A DNA stretch of 64,000 nt from Ruegeria sp. R14_0 (GTDB lineage Bacteria > Pseudomonadota > Alphaproteobacteria > Rhodobacterales > Rhodobacteraceae). The notes beneath the pieces were generated by a model that saw nothing but the letters and a program-made list of their open reading frames with translations, searched no databases and was not told the origin of the DNA. The stretch's first letter is position 1. The number at the start of each line of letters is the position of its first letter. A program made the translations under genes and the position numbers. Positions 9,591 to 18,589 of this stretch are shown one piece after another. The stretch is taken from contig NZ_JAGHRC010000010.1 in assembly GCF_017743975.1 (NCBI RefSeq), positions 1-64,000 on the forward strand, written 5' to 3'.

Positions 9591-9621
9591 TTGACCTTCC
9601 AGCGCAGGAACCGGGCATACG
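9591..9621 (+). promoter_or_regulatory. CueR-type copper-responsive promoter upstream of the second L,D-transpeptidase and cytochrome operon
   Basis: TTGACC at 9591-9596, dyad CCTTCC-AGCGCA-GGAACC between the hexamers, and CATACG at 9616-9621 as the -10, separated by 19 bases. The geometry and sequence match the copA promoter at 15584. Genes from 9658 to 15237 follow on the same strand with short gaps and may all depend on it. Confidence 0.75.
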
Positions 9622-9657
9622 AGTTATTTGAGTCGGAAAAAAAGAATAAACTTTGGG

Positions 9658-10248
9658 ATGGCAGGCATGAAACGGAGCAAAGAAGGAAAGGTTGTTACGC
9701 GACGTGGAGTGATTGCCGCGTTTGCTGCGACGGCGCTTTTTCCAGCACCGGCCGTTTGGGCCCAATCAACGGCAACTGAGGGGACGCGCCGCAATGTTTC
9801 CTCATTCCGCGTTGCTAAATGGCAGGACCACTTTGATACCTTGAAAAACGGGGTAATCCTGTCTGATACACAGTCCAAGGTCCTGCAATATTGGTCAGAA
9901 GACGAAAGCGTCTATCGGATGTATCCAACCAGCGTACCGCTCACGGAAGACCTTACAAGGCTGGGCTACACCACAGTTATTCGCAAGGTCGAAGGGCCAT
10001 CTTGGCGACCAACGCCGGCAATGAAAGAGCGCAATCCAGCATGGCCTGACTATGTAGGCCCGGGTCCTGAGAACCCTCTGGGGACACATGCGCTCTATTT
10101 GAGCTGGCAATACTACCGTATCCACGGCACCAACGACACGCGCAAGATCGGGAGAAGATCCTCCAACGGCTGCATTGGTTTATACAACGAGCAGATTGCG
10201 GAATTGTTCGAACTGGCCACTGTGGGCACTCAGGTAAAACTGATCTGA
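9658..10248 (+). CDS. L,D-transpeptidase (YkuD family), second copy, copper-regulon member
   Basis: Periplasmic peptidoglycan cross-linking enzyme. A Tat-type signal (VTRRGVIAAFAATALF, ending near AVWAQ) is followed by the YkuD fold. Catalytic residues are seen in RIHGTND and RRSSNGCIGLYN, with Cys as nucleophile. Starts are possible at ATG 9658 or ATG 9667; neither has a strong ribosome site. It is the first gene after a CueR-type promoter and 67 bases upstream of the cytochrome c at 10315. Copper is known to inhibit this enzyme class in other bacteria, so a copper-induced copy may replace lost activity; that link is inference. Confidence 0.88.
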   Translation: MAGMKRSKEGKVVTRRGVIAAFAATALFPAPAVWAQSTATEGTRRNVSSFRVAKWQDHFDTLKNGVILSDTQSKVLQYWSEDESVYRMYPTSVPLTEDLTRLGYTTVIRKVEGPSWRPTPAMKERNPAWPDYVGPGPENPLGTHALYLSWQYYRIHGTNDTRKIGRRSSNGCIGLYNEQIAELFELATVGTQVKLI

Positions 10249-10314
10249 CCTTGGTCAGGCGGATTTTTTTGCGCGCGTTGAACCTAAGAACTGACAATCA
10301 TGTGAAGAACAGAG

Positions 10315-10764
10315 ATGGATAAACTTACACTCTTGATAGGCGGAGTAGTGATCGCAGGCGCCGCAGCTTTAGTCTACAACTTAAATCAGCAACCAACAGG
10401 TCACTCGATGACGCCACCCGATACGTCAGCACTGGAGCCAGGAGACCCAATCGAAAACGTCAATCTGCCGGACCAGCTAAGCGAATTTGCGGCCGTCGGC
10501 AAAGTGGCATTCGACGCCAAATGCTCGGCGTGCCATGGCGCGAATGCAACAGGTCTGGAAGGCCTTGCACCACCTTTGGTGCATAAAATCTATGAACCAA
10601 GCCACCATTCGGACGAGTCATTTTATGTGGCAGTCCAGAATGGAGTTCGGGCACACCATTGGAAGTTTGGTAATATGCCGCCGGTCGATGGCTTGACCCG
10701 TGCGGATGTGAAGGGCATCGTGGCGTATATCAGAGAGCTGCAGCAGGAAAACGGGATTTTCTGA
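10315..10764 (+). CDS. Membrane-anchored class I cytochrome c
   Basis: 149 residues: an uncleaved-looking N-terminal helix (LTLLIGGVVIAGAAALVY), a Pro-rich linker, and one haem domain with CSACH and a likely axial Met in FGNMPPVDGL. The C-terminal helix (VKGIVAYIRELQ) is typical of small electron-transfer cytochromes. It stands between the second transpeptidase and the His-rich small gene on the same strand. A role in carrying electrons from periplasmic copper oxidation is inferred from neighbours. Confidence 0.88.
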   Translation: MDKLTLLIGGVVIAGAAALVYNLNQQPTGHSMTPPDTSALEPGDPIENVNLPDQLSEFAAVGKVAFDAKCSACHGANATGLEGLAPPLVHKIYEPSHHSDESFYVAVQNGVRAHHWKFGNMPPVDGLTRADVKGIVAYIRELQQENGIF

Positions 10765-10778
10765 AGGTGACGAGCCGA

Positions 10779-11105
10779 ATGGGCAGTGCAATTCGTTACA
10801 TCATACTGTCAATGGTGCTGACCATTGGCGGGCTGCTTGTGACGGCCGATTCTGCTCATGCACATGGCAGTGGATCACAGCACGTGATTGACCAAACGGA
10901 GTCAGCGGACGTTGAGCATGTCAAGCAGGGTCATCCCGGACATTGTCATGGCGGAACGATTTGCAACGCTGTTGGTCTATTTTCGATGGGTCCACCACCG
11001 CCTGGCCCCCAAGATACTGAACAAAGATACTCGATCCCTCGAGCCCAATACCGGGTGCTCGGTATCGCGGCGTTTGACCCACCACCGCCGCGTGTCCTGA
11101 TCTGA
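10779..11105 (+). CDS. Small His-rich exported protein, possible copper binder
   Basis: About 108 residues with a signal peptide (ending near ADSAHAHG), then a His-rich segment including HPGHCHGGTICNA and a C-terminal proline run (FDPPPPRVLI). The Cys and His residues could bind Cu(I) or Cu(II). The ATG at 10779 is preferred to the GTG at 10767 because AAGG lies at better distance. A protein with the same plan (signal, H-x-C...C pair, C-terminal Pro run) is coded at 23693 near the second copper arm. I do not recognise a named family. Confidence 0.6.
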   Translation: MGSAIRYIILSMVLTIGGLLVTADSAHAHGSGSQHVIDQTESADVEHVKQGHPGHCHGGTICNAVGLFSMGPPPPGPQDTEQRYSIPRAQYRVLGIAAFDPPPPRVLI

Positions 11106-11160
11106 CCAGTCGAATTGCGCTCAACCTGGGCGCGTCGAAGCAGACGACAAGGACAAAACA

Positions 11161-11715
11161 ATGAACATTCTAAAAATGACCACAGGCGTTGCCCTGGTTT
11201 CTCTGTTCGCAGCCGCCGCCCTGGCGCATGGTGGCGCAACCGGCATCGTCAAAGAACGCATGGATGGTATGTCCGCGATGAAGGACAGCATGAAGATCCT
11301 TACGCCGATGATGCAGGGGAAAACGCCCTACAATGCGCAAACGGTACAAAGCGAAGCCGAGATAATTGGGCGTCATGCTGGTGAAAGCATGACAAAGCTG
11401 TTTCCAGAAGGATCTGATGGCAAACCCTCGGAGGCCAAACCGGAGATCTGGCAGGATTGGGGTTCCTTTGCTGAATTGGCCAGCCAACTGGAAACCTACT
11501 CTGAAGGCCTCGTGCTTGCGGCGGACAACGGGTTGATGATGTCCGGGTCGGGGCAAGGTTCGGGCATGATGGGCGGCGCATCCATGATGGGCGGCGGTTC
11601 TATGATGGGTGGCAGTCCAGATCAGACACAACTGTCTGAAATGCCAGCAGATGGTGTGTTCATGATGCTGAGCCAGACTTGCTCGGCGTGTCACACGCAA
11701 TTTCGGTCGGAATAG
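11161..11715 (+). CDS. Class II cytochrome c (c'/c556-like) with Met-rich insertion
   Basis: 184 residues with signal peptide, a helical bundle and a C-terminal haem site CSACHTQFR, the arrangement of cytochrome c'/c556. Between helix three and the haem site it carries an inserted segment of repeated SMMGG units (about residues 120-155) not typical of the family. Met-rich loops of this kind bind Cu(I) in CopA/CueO-type proteins. It may therefore couple copper binding to haem. It precedes the dihaem cytochrome by nine bases. Confidence 0.85.
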   Translation: MNILKMTTGVALVSLFAAAALAHGGATGIVKERMDGMSAMKDSMKILTPMMQGKTPYNAQTVQSEAEIIGRHAGESMTKLFPEGSDGKPSEAKPEIWQDWGSFAELASQLETYSEGLVLAADNGLMMSGSGQGSGMMGGASMMGGGSMMGGSPDQTQLSEMPADGVFMMLSQTCSACHTQFRSE

Positions 11716-11724
11716 GAATGCGTC

Positions 11725-12624
11725 ATGAGACCGATATTCCGATTGGGCCTTGCTGCCGCCGTAACGGCGTCAGCGGGACTTGTTGCCGTGATGGCTTGGC
11801 CAATTGGCCAGCCCTTACAAGCTCTCGACATTCAGGGTGACGTTAACCGCGGGGCTTATCTGGCAAGGGCAAGTGGCTGTATCGCTTGCCACACAGATTT
11901 TGCCAAAGGGGGCGCGCCCTTGGCCGGTGGGGTGGAGTTGGATACCCCGTTCGGCACGCTCTATTCACCGAACCTGACCACAGATCCTAACCACGGGATC
12001 GGTGATTGGACGGTCGAGGAATTTGCCCGCGCTGTGCGTCAAGGCGTGTCACCCGGCGGACAACCCTACTACCCGGCCTTTCCTTATCCGTTCTATGCCA
12101 ATTTCACGGATCAGGATATCGCCGATCTCTGGGCCGCCTGGCAAACGGTTGCACCGGTAGCGGAACCGTCAAAAGAGCAGGAAATGGCGTTCCCCTTCAA
12201 TCAGAGATGGGGCCTGAAGCTGTGGCGCGCGGCTTTTCTGGAACCACCCCGCACTGATCCCGTGCCGGGCAATGACGAAGTGTGGAACCGGGGCCGGCTA
12301 CTGGTCGAAGGTGCCACGCATTGTGCGGCCTGCCACACCGGGAGGAACCTGGCTGGCGCAAGAAATTCGGACACGGAACACTTCAAGGGAAGTGACTCTC
12401 TGCCGGGCGGTGACACGGCACCGGCCATCGACTTTGAAACCCTGCAAAAGCGTGGTTGGACGGTAGATGATTTGGCCTACGCGTTGCGCACCGGCGTAAT
12501 GCCTGATGGCGATGTCTTCGGCGGCGCCATGGGAGAGGTCGTAAACTATGGCACCAGCTTTCTGACAGACGAAGACCGGAAGGCAATGGCGACCTATCTG
12601 CTGGATGTGCACGACGGGGGGTAA
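11725..12624 (+). CDS. Dihaem cytochrome c
   Basis: 299 residues with an N-terminal signal/anchor and two haem c domains: CIACH near residue 53 and CAACH near residue 202. The domains resemble the cytochrome subunits of periplasmic alcohol or aldehyde dehydrogenases, but no dehydrogenase lies beside it; the next gene is a multicopper oxidase. A likely role is electron relay between membrane-bound and soluble cytochromes. The start ATG follows AGGAATG closely after the c'-type gene. Confidence 0.9.
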   Translation: MRPIFRLGLAAAVTASAGLVAVMAWPIGQPLQALDIQGDVNRGAYLARASGCIACHTDFAKGGAPLAGGVELDTPFGTLYSPNLTTDPNHGIGDWTVEEFARAVRQGVSPGGQPYYPAFPYPFYANFTDQDIADLWAAWQTVAPVAEPSKEQEMAFPFNQRWGLKLWRAAFLEPPRTDPVPGNDEVWNRGRLLVEGATHCAACHTGRNLAGARNSDTEHFKGSDSLPGGDTAPAIDFETLQKRGWTVDDLAYALRTGVMPDGDVFGGAMGEVVNYGTSFLTDEDRKAMATYLLDVHDGG

Positions 12625-12663
12625 TCGAGTGAGAGATCAAATTTTCTTTGGAGGGAAGTCCTC

Positions 12664-14034
12664 ATGAAGCTCAATCGCAGGCAATTCGTTGCAGGCACGT
12701 CGGCACTAATCGCAATGCCGACTTTCGGGAGGGCGGCTACCGCCCCTCGAATAATCGAGGCGCGTTCAGGATTGGCACGTATTGCCCCCGACAGCTATCC
12801 TGAAACCGAGATATGGGGATATGATGGCGGTGTTCCGGGCCCTGAAATTCGTGCCCGGCAAGGCGAAACGGTTCGCCGGACACTCCTGAACTCGCTACCT
12901 CAGCCTACAGCAATCCATTGGCACGGATTGCGGGTTCCAAACAATATGGACGGGGTGCCGGGCCTTACGCAGGAGGCTGTACCAACCGGCGGCGAATTTC
13001 AGTATGACTTGCCTCTGAAGGACGCGGGGACCTTCTGGTATCACTCTCACAACCAGTCAACGGAACAAGTGGCCAGGGGCCTTTACGGCGCGTTCATCGT
13101 CGACGAAACGGACCCGCCGGACACGGATCATGACATTACGATCCTTCTGGATGACTGGCGGTTGTCTAAGGACGCTCAAATAGTTGATGATTTTGGTGCA
13201 ATGCATGATTGGACCCATGCAGGTCGGATGGGAAACTACGTTCACGCGCGCATATCGCCAATGACCGAAGTTTTGACGAACCAGCGATTGCGAATTCGAA
13301 TGGTCAACGTGGCAACTGATCGGATCATGTATGTGTCAGTAGGTGGCGCAAACGGGAAACTGGTCGCTTATGATGGAATGCCTGTAAGGCAGCCAGAAGA
13401 TTTCGAAACACTTGTTTTCGGACCTGCACAGCGAGCAGACTTGATCGTCGACGTCACAGCGGAATCGAACGAAGCCGTTCAAATAACTCTTCACGAACGC
13501 GATGAATCATTTGTTATCGCTGAGATCCCGGTTTCGGGAAGCGGTACATCTGCCAGCCGCGGTGAGATTGAAGCTCTGCCACCCAACCCTGTTTCTTTTC
13601 TTGAAGATGTTTCTGACGCCTTAAAGGTTCCATTGGTGATGGAAGGCGGGGCGATGGGCGGACTGCGTCAAGGTACTTACAACGGCCAAGTCATGAGCGC
13701 TAATGAGTTGGTTCAGGAAGGACAGATCTGGACATTCAACGGAGTCGCAGGGTTACCCGAAGACCCGCTCGCTTCCGTTTCGCGTGGCGACATAGTCCGT
13801 ATTCAGATGCAGAACGACACTGTCTTTGCGCACGCCATGCACTTGCACGGGACGCACTTTCAGGAAGTTCTGCCGAACGGCAGCCTGGGGCCGCTGCGGG
13901 ACACAATCCTGGTTGACCGGATGGAAACGCGGGAGATTGCGTTCGTTGCGGATAACCCGGGGGACTGGCTGTTTCATTGCCACATGCTGTCGCATCAGGC
14001 CGCTGGTATGAAGACCTGGCTGAGCGTGGCGTGA
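12664..14034 (+). CDS. Periplasmic multicopper oxidase (CueO/laccase-like, three-domain)
   Basis: Oxidises Cu(I) or organic substrates with four coppers. The protein has 456 residues and a Tat-type signal (NRRQFVAGTSALIAMPTFG). Copper ligand motifs are complete: IHWHG (85-87), FWYHSHNQ, HAMHLHGTHF and FHCHMLSHQAAGM, with Cys439, His444 and Met449 forming the type 1 site. It lacks the long Met-rich loop of the larger CopA at 21646. It sits between cytochromes, its stop overlapping the next cytochrome start by one base. Electron transfer between oxidase and cytochromes is a plausible but unproven feature of this operon. Confidence 0.92.
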   Translation: MKLNRRQFVAGTSALIAMPTFGRAATAPRIIEARSGLARIAPDSYPETEIWGYDGGVPGPEIRARQGETVRRTLLNSLPQPTAIHWHGLRVPNNMDGVPGLTQEAVPTGGEFQYDLPLKDAGTFWYHSHNQSTEQVARGLYGAFIVDETDPPDTDHDITILLDDWRLSKDAQIVDDFGAMHDWTHAGRMGNYVHARISPMTEVLTNQRLRIRMVNVATDRIMYVSVGGANGKLVAYDGMPVRQPEDFETLVFGPAQRADLIVDVTAESNEAVQITLHERDESFVIAEIPVSGSGTSASRGEIEALPPNPVSFLEDVSDALKVPLVMEGGAMGGLRQGTYNGQVMSANELVQEGQIWTFNGVAGLPEDPLASVSRGDIVRIQMQNDTVFAHAMHLHGTHFQEVLPNGSLGPLRDTILVDRMETREIAFVADNPGDWLFHCHMLSHQAAGMKTWLSVA

Positions 14035-14507
14035 TGAACAAGAGCGCGGCGAATTGGCTGTCACTGGCTGCTGTGGTGATCATTGTCGCGGTCGCTGGCT
14101 GGGGCTTGGGTGGGCGTGCGCAGAACAGTTCATCGGCGGATTCGGCACGTGGTGTATTTTTGTATGCCGAAAACTGCGCGTCATGCCACGGGGCAGATTT
14201 GGAGGGTCAACCAGATTGGCAGACACCCGGTGCAGATGGCGTACTACGGGCACCCCCGCATGACCGAACAGGGCACACTTGGCATCACAGCGACAAGCTG
14301 TTGTTCGATTATACAAAGCTTGGCGGGGACCAAACACTAAAACAGATGGGCGTCTCTGATGTCAAAAGCGGTATGCCAGGTTTCGAGGACACTCTGTCGG
14401 ATCAGGAAATCTGGGACATCCTTGCCTTCATCAAGGAGAGTTGGCCGGATCGGGAACGCAAGCTGCAAGAGCAGCGCACCGAGGCAGAACAAACGGAAGG
14501 AAACTGA
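14034..14507 (+). CDS. Membrane-anchored cytochrome c
   Basis: 157 residues. The start ATG at 14034 overlaps the stop of the multicopper oxidase. An N-terminal helix (WLSLAAVVIIVAVAGWGLGG) anchors one haem domain with CASCH; the likely Met ligand is in KSGMPGFEDTL. The tail is charged (RERKLQEQRTEAEQTEGN). Translational coupling suggests the oxidase and this cytochrome are made together, with the cytochrome as immediate electron partner. Confidence 0.88.
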   Translation: MNKSAANWLSLAAVVIIVAVAGWGLGGRAQNSSSADSARGVFLYAENCASCHGADLEGQPDWQTPGADGVLRAPPHDRTGHTWHHSDKLLFDYTKLGGDQTLKQMGVSDVKSGMPGFEDTLSDQEIWDILAFIKESWPDRERKLQEQRTEAEQTEGN

Positions 14508-14508
14508 T

Positions 14509-15237
14509 GTGAAACGAATATTTGCAGGCTTAATCGCCATCGCCATGTCGATTGGCGTTCCTATAGCACGCGCCGACGAGCTGTCTGACTCCGATGTGAA
14601 ACGGCTGGCTCTGGAAGCCATTTTGGAAAACCCTGAGATCATCATGCAGGCGATTCAACTGCTTCAACAGCGCGAGAATCAGGCAAAAGCCGAAGCAATT
14701 GGAAGCGTCTTGGAAAATCAGCGTGAATTGCTGGAACAGGATCCGAATGCGCCTGTCATCGGAAACCCGAAAGGCGATGTAACCGTGGTCGAGTTTTTTG
14801 ACTATAACTGCCCATATTGCAAACGCGCTGCCCCGGTTGTGAAAAACGTAATCGCAGGCGATTCCGATGTACGAGTTGTCTATCGAGAATGGCCCATACT
14901 CGGAGAAGGTTCCGACTTCGCGGCACGCGCCGCGCTTGCCTCACGTAATCAGGGAAAATATGAAGAATTTCATTGGGCGCTTATGGCTCTGGACGGTCGT
15001 GCCACTGAGGCCAGTGTCCTGAAAGTTGTCCGTGAACTCGGCCTGGACGAGGATCAATTGCGCGCAGATATGGAGGCGCCGGAAGTCGACGCACATATTC
15101 AGGTGTCCATGGAATTGGCCCGACAGCTTGGCTTCAGTGGCACCCCCTCGTTTGTGATTGGAGATGCTCTTGCCCCGGGGCTGATCGCCGAAGATGAAAT
15201 GACCCGGCTAATCGAGGCAGTCAGAGACGCAAGATAA
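14509..15237 (+). CDS. DsbA/ScsC-family periplasmic thiol oxidoreductase
   Basis: Disulfide oxidase or isomerase of the DsbA fold. GTG start at 14509, one base after the upstream stop, preceded by GGAAGGAAA. Signal peptide ends near IARADEL; a helical N-terminal stretch (about residues 25-75) may oligomerise as in ScsC; the redox motif is NCPYCK and the cis-proline is in FSGTPSFVIG. A ScsC partner would be a ScsB-type reductase, which fits the incomplete gene at the window start. It is the last gene before copZ, which reads the other way. Confidence 0.85.
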   Translation: MKRIFAGLIAIAMSIGVPIARADELSDSDVKRLALEAILENPEIIMQAIQLLQQRENQAKAEAIGSVLENQRELLEQDPNAPVIGNPKGDVTVVEFFDYNCPYCKRAAPVVKNVIAGDSDVRVVYREWPILGEGSDFAARAALASRNQGKYEEFHWALMALDGRATEASVLKVVRELGLDEDQLRADMEAPEVDAHIQVSMELARQLGFSGTPSFVIGDALAPGLIAEDEMTRLIEAVRDAR

Positions 15238-15273
15238 AACCAAGGGGCGACTGAATGTGCGCCCCTAAGTTTC

Positions 15274-15471
15274 TCATGCGACCGTGGCTTCGTATCCCTC
15301 GGACTTCAGAGCAGCAAGGATATGATCAAGTGGATTGGCGCTTAAGACACGTACCCTGCGGTTTTCCATGTCAAAGTCCAACTGTGCGAAGGAATCCACC
15401 GTGGCAACGGCTTTTTCGATAGCTGACTTGCAGTGCCCGCAGCTCATATCCGGGATATTTAGGGTCGTCAT
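15274..15471 (-). CDS. copZ: Copper chaperone CopZ-like HMA protein
   Basis: A 65-residue heavy-metal-associated domain with the MSCGHC metal site. The start ATG at 15471 is chosen because the longer frame covers the promoter. It would carry Cu(I) in the cytoplasm to the CopA ATPase, which is transcribed divergently. Its own CueR-type box lies about 30-60 bases upstream. Confidence 0.9.
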   Translation of the reverse strand: MTTLNIPDMSCGHCKSAIEKAVATVDSFAQLDFDMENRRVRVLSANPLDHILAALKSEGYEATVA

Positions 15472-15499
15472 GGATGTTTGCTCCTGTTTTCCGTTGTCC

Positions 15500-15530
15500 C
15501 GGCTAAAGTATTCCAGCACAGGAAGGTCAA
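15500..15530 (-). promoter_or_regulatory. CueR-type promoter of copZ
   Basis: On the minus strand TTGACC (15530-15525) opens an ACCTTCC-N6-GGAATAC dyad. The -10 with a 19-base spacer is poor (TAGCCG), so either the spacer differs or basal expression is low. It lies back to back with the copA promoter. Confidence 0.65.
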
Positions 15531-15583
15531 GTCGTGAAAATTGGATCGCCAAAATTAGTGGAAAAGAAAGTCAACCCCATCCC

Positions 15584-15614
15584 TTGACCTTCCACTTGCT
15601 GGAACCCTTATGTT
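15584..15614 (+). promoter_or_regulatory. CueR-type promoter of the copA-cueR operon
   Basis: TTGACC at 15584-15589, dyad ACCTTCC-ACTTGCT-GGAACCC, and TATGTT at 15609-15614, with a 19-base spacer. This is the best match in the window to a MerR/CueR promoter. The copA ATG follows at 15645. Confidence 0.82.
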
Positions 15615-15644
15615 GCCCGTCAGCAGAACATTTGTGGTGACAAT

Positions 15645-18155
15645 ATGACTGAAATTTCACATGCGCGGTTCCAGGTTCAGGGTATGAGCTGTGCCTCTTG
15701 CGTAGGGCGCGTCGAGCGCGCGTTGAAAGATGTGCCAGGGGTAGATGCCGCTTCGGTTAATCTCGCCAGCGAAAGCGTTCAGGTCGATTTCCGCGATCCA
15801 GCCGATAAAGCGGCCATTGCTGATGCGTTAAACAGCGCCGGATATCCGGCACGGACGGAAGAGGTAACGCTGGATATTCAGAACATGTCCTGCGCATCTT
15901 GTGTAGGACGCGTTGAACGGGCCTTGGAGGCCAACGACGGCGTATTGTCCGCGTCGGTTAATTTGGCCACCGAAAGTGCAACAGTACGTTATGCCGAGGG
16001 AGTCACAACACCCGAAGCCATCGCGGCGCTTGCAGCATCTGCTGGCTATCCGGCGAGCCTGCGATCCGCGACGCAGACCGAACCACAAGACCGTAAGGCG
16101 GCAGAGATCAGCCATTTGGCGCGGCGAACAAGCTTTGCCGCTTTGCTCGCTTTGCCGGTTTTCGTCCTTGAAATGGGCTCGCATGTTATTCCGGGCATGC
16201 ACCACCTGATAACGAGCACGATCGGCATCCAGAACAGCTATTACCTGCAATTCCTTCTAACCACGATCGTTCTTTTTGGGCCAGGATTGCAGTTCTATAC
16301 CAAGGGATTCCCTTCCTTGGTCAAAGGCGCGCCAGACATGAACTCTCTGGTGGCTCTGGGCACTTCGGCGGCCTATGGGTTCTCGCTTATCTCGACTTTT
16401 GCACCGGGTATTCTTCCGGCCGGAACCGCAAACGTCTACTACGAGGCCGCAGCGGTGATCGTGGTTCTCATATTGCTTGGGCGGTTCCTTGAGGCGCGCG
16501 CCAAGGGCCGAACGGGTGAAGCGATCCGAAAACTGGTCGGTCTGCAGGCAAAAACAGCGCGAGTTGAGCGCGACGGAACGGTTGTCGAGCTTCCAATTGA
16601 GCAGATCGTTGTAGGAGATCTTGTGCACGTTCGACCGGGCGAAAAGATTGCGGTGGATGGTGCCGTAGTGACCGGCGCGTCATATGTCGATGAAAGCATG
16701 ATCACCGGCGAGCCGGTTCCTGCCGAAAAGACCGAGGGCGCAACTGTGGTCGGCGGAACAGTCAATGGCACGGGCGCATTGACGTACCGGGCTGAAAAGA
16801 TCGGCGCAGACACTATGTTGGCCCAGATCATTCAAATGGTCGAACAAGCACAGGGTGCCAAGCTTCCGATTCAAGGCTTGGTTGACCGTATCACGCTGTG
16901 GTTCGTGCCTGTAGTGATCGCTGTGGCCGTAATGACTGTGCTGGTTTGGATGTTGTTCGGACCCGATCCCGCGCTCAGCTTGGCGTTGGTAGCCGGGGTT
17001 GCGGTACTGATCATTGCTTGCCCCTGCGCCATGGGGTTGGCCACACCCACCTCAATCATGGTCGGCACCGGCCGCGCGGCCGAGATGGGTGTCCTTTTCC
17101 GAAAGGGCGACGCCTTGCAAATGCTGCAGGAAACCACCGTTGTTGCAGTGGACAAGACGGGGACCTTGACCGAAGGGCGTCCGGAGCTGACCGACCTTAT
17201 TGTGGCCGAAGGATTGGCCGAGGATGAGGTTCTGCGCCTTGTGGCTGCCGTTGAGGTCACATCCGAACATCCGATCGCCACGGCCATCGTGCGCGCGGCT
17301 GAAACCCGTGGTCTGGAGCTTTCGAAGCCAGAAGACTTCACGTCGATCACCGGTTACGGGGTAAGCGCTTCAGTCGAAGGCCATACAATCTTGATCGGGG
17401 CCGACCGCCTGATGAGTCGCGAAGGGGTTGAAATGGGCGCGCTGTCTGATCGGGGCGCTGAACTGGCAATCAACGGAAAGACTCCACTTTATGCTGCCGT
17501 AGACGGGGTTATCGCGGCCGTAATCGCTGTGGCGGACCCAATCAAGACCACCACGCCAGACGCAATTGAAGCTTTGCACGGACTGGGGCTGAAAGTAGCG
17601 ATGATTACCGGCGACAATACCGCTACAGCCAAATCCATCGCGGCGCAGCTTGGCATCGATCATGTCGTGGCCGAGGTTCTGCCCGAGGGTAAAGTATCCG
17701 CGTTGCAGGATTTGCGTTCAAATGGCGGAAAACTGGCGTTTGTGGGTGATGGCATCAACGATGCACCCGCGCTGGCGGCGGCTGACGTAGGAATTGCGAT
17801 CGGGACAGGCACTGACATCGCCATCGAGGCGGCTGACGTCGTTCTGATGTCAGGCGACCTGACAGGCGTGGTCAACGCCTTCGATGTTAGTCAGCGCACC
17901 ATGCGTAACATCCGCCAAAACCTGTTCTGGGCGTTCAGCTACAACACGCTACTCATACCGGTTGCAGCGGGGGTGCTCTATCCGTTTGGCGGCCCGTTGC
18001 TGTCGCCGGTTCTGGCTGCAGGTGCCATGGCGCTGTCCAGTGTATTTGTCCTGACCAACGCGCTGCGGTTGCGCTGGGTTAAGCCGATCAAAGTTGGGCG
18101 AGAACAGATCTCGCAGAATGAAGAGCAGGCGCTGCGATCAGCGCCTGCTGAATAG
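15645..18155 (+). CDS. copA: Cu(+)-exporting P-type ATPase CopA
   Basis: Pumps Cu(I) from cytoplasm to periplasm. 836 residues: two N-terminal HMA domains with MSCASC at Cys16/19 and Cys83/86, the membrane CPC motif (Cys459 and Cys461 in IIACPCAMG), the phosphorylation motif DKTGT at Asp503, the nucleotide-domain SEHP motif, and [10 protein letters not shown]. All elements of a PIB-1 ATPase are present, so the gene looks functional. It is followed after 15 bases by cueR and preceded by a CueR-type promoter. Confidence 0.97.
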   Translation: MTEISHARFQVQGMSCASCVGRVERALKDVPGVDAASVNLASESVQVDFRDPADKAAIADALNSAGYPARTEEVTLDIQNMSCASCVGRVERALEANDGVLSASVNLATESATVRYAEGVTTPEAIAALAASAGYPASLRSATQTEPQDRKAAEISHLARRTSFAALLALPVFVLEMGSHVIPGMHHLITSTIGIQNSYYLQFLLTTIVLFGPGLQFYTKGFPSLVKGAPDMNSLVALGTSAAYGFSLISTFAPGILPAGTANVYYEAAAVIVVLILLGRFLEARAKGRTGEAIRKLVGLQAKTARVERDGTVVELPIEQIVVGDLVHVRPGEKIAVDGAVVTGASYVDESMITGEPVPAEKTEGATVVGGTVNGTGALTYRAEKIGADTMLAQIIQMVEQAQGAKLPIQGLVDRITLWFVPVVIAVAVMTVLVWMLFGPDPALSLALVAGVAVLIIACPCAMGLATPTSIMVGTGRAAEMGVLFRKGDALQMLQETTVVAVDKTGTLTEGRPELTDLIVAEGLAEDEVLRLVAAVEVTSEHPIATAIVRAAETRGLELSKPEDFTSITGYGVSASVEGHTILIGADRLMSREGVEMGALSDRGAELAINGKTPLYAAVDGVIAAVIAVADPIKTTTPDAIEALHGLGLKVAMITGDNTATAKSIAAQLGIDHVVAEVLPEGKVSALQDLRSNGGKLAFVGDGINDAPALAAADVGIAIGTGTDIAIEAADVVLMSGDLTGVVNAFDVSQRTMRNIRQNLFWAFSYNTLLIPVAAGVLYPFGGPLLSPVLAAGAMALSSVFVLTNALRLRWVKPIKVGREQISQNEEQALRSAPAE

Positions 18156-18170
18156 AATAGGAGAACCGCT

Positions 18171-18578
18171 GTGAATATCGGAGATGTAGCAGAACGTTCG
18201 GGTCTGCCTGCCAAAACCATCCGCTATTACGAGGATATCGGATTCATCAAACCCAGGCGCAGCCTGAACGGGTATCGCCATTTCGATGAAAAGGAATTGC
18301 ACAAACTGGCCTTCATCGGGCGGGCCCGCTCATTGGGCTTTACCATTGAGGATTGCCGTTCACTACTGGCGTTGTACGAGGACAAAGAACGCGCAAGCGC
18401 GGACGTGAAGGATATCGCCAAACAGAACCTAAAAGAGATAGATGCCAAGATCGCGGACCTGAAGGCCATGCATGCAACACTGTCTCATCTGATTGATGAA
18501 TGCGCCGGTGACCATCGCCCCGACTGTCCAATCTTAAGGCAACTGGGTTCGAAACTCATTGGTTCACAGCCAGATTAG
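18171..18578 (+). CDS. cueR: Copper-responsive MerR-family regulator CueR
   Basis: 135 residues from a GTG start preceded by AGGAG. The N-terminal winged helix (IGDVAERSGLPAKTIRYYED) is typical MerR; a dimerising helix follows; the C-terminal metal loop has the two cysteines in IDECAGDHRPDCPIL, the spacing expected of Cu(I)-sensing CueR/HmrR. Being in the copA operon, it would be autoregulated. Its targets are probably the four promoters with the shared box. Confidence 0.93.
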   Translation: MNIGDVAERSGLPAKTIRYYEDIGFIKPRRSLNGYRHFDEKELHKLAFIGRARSLGFTIEDCRSLLALYEDKERASADVKDIAKQNLKEIDAKIADLKAMHATLSHLIDECAGDHRPDCPILRQLGSKLIGSQPD

Positions 18579-18589
18579 GACGCAGCCGC

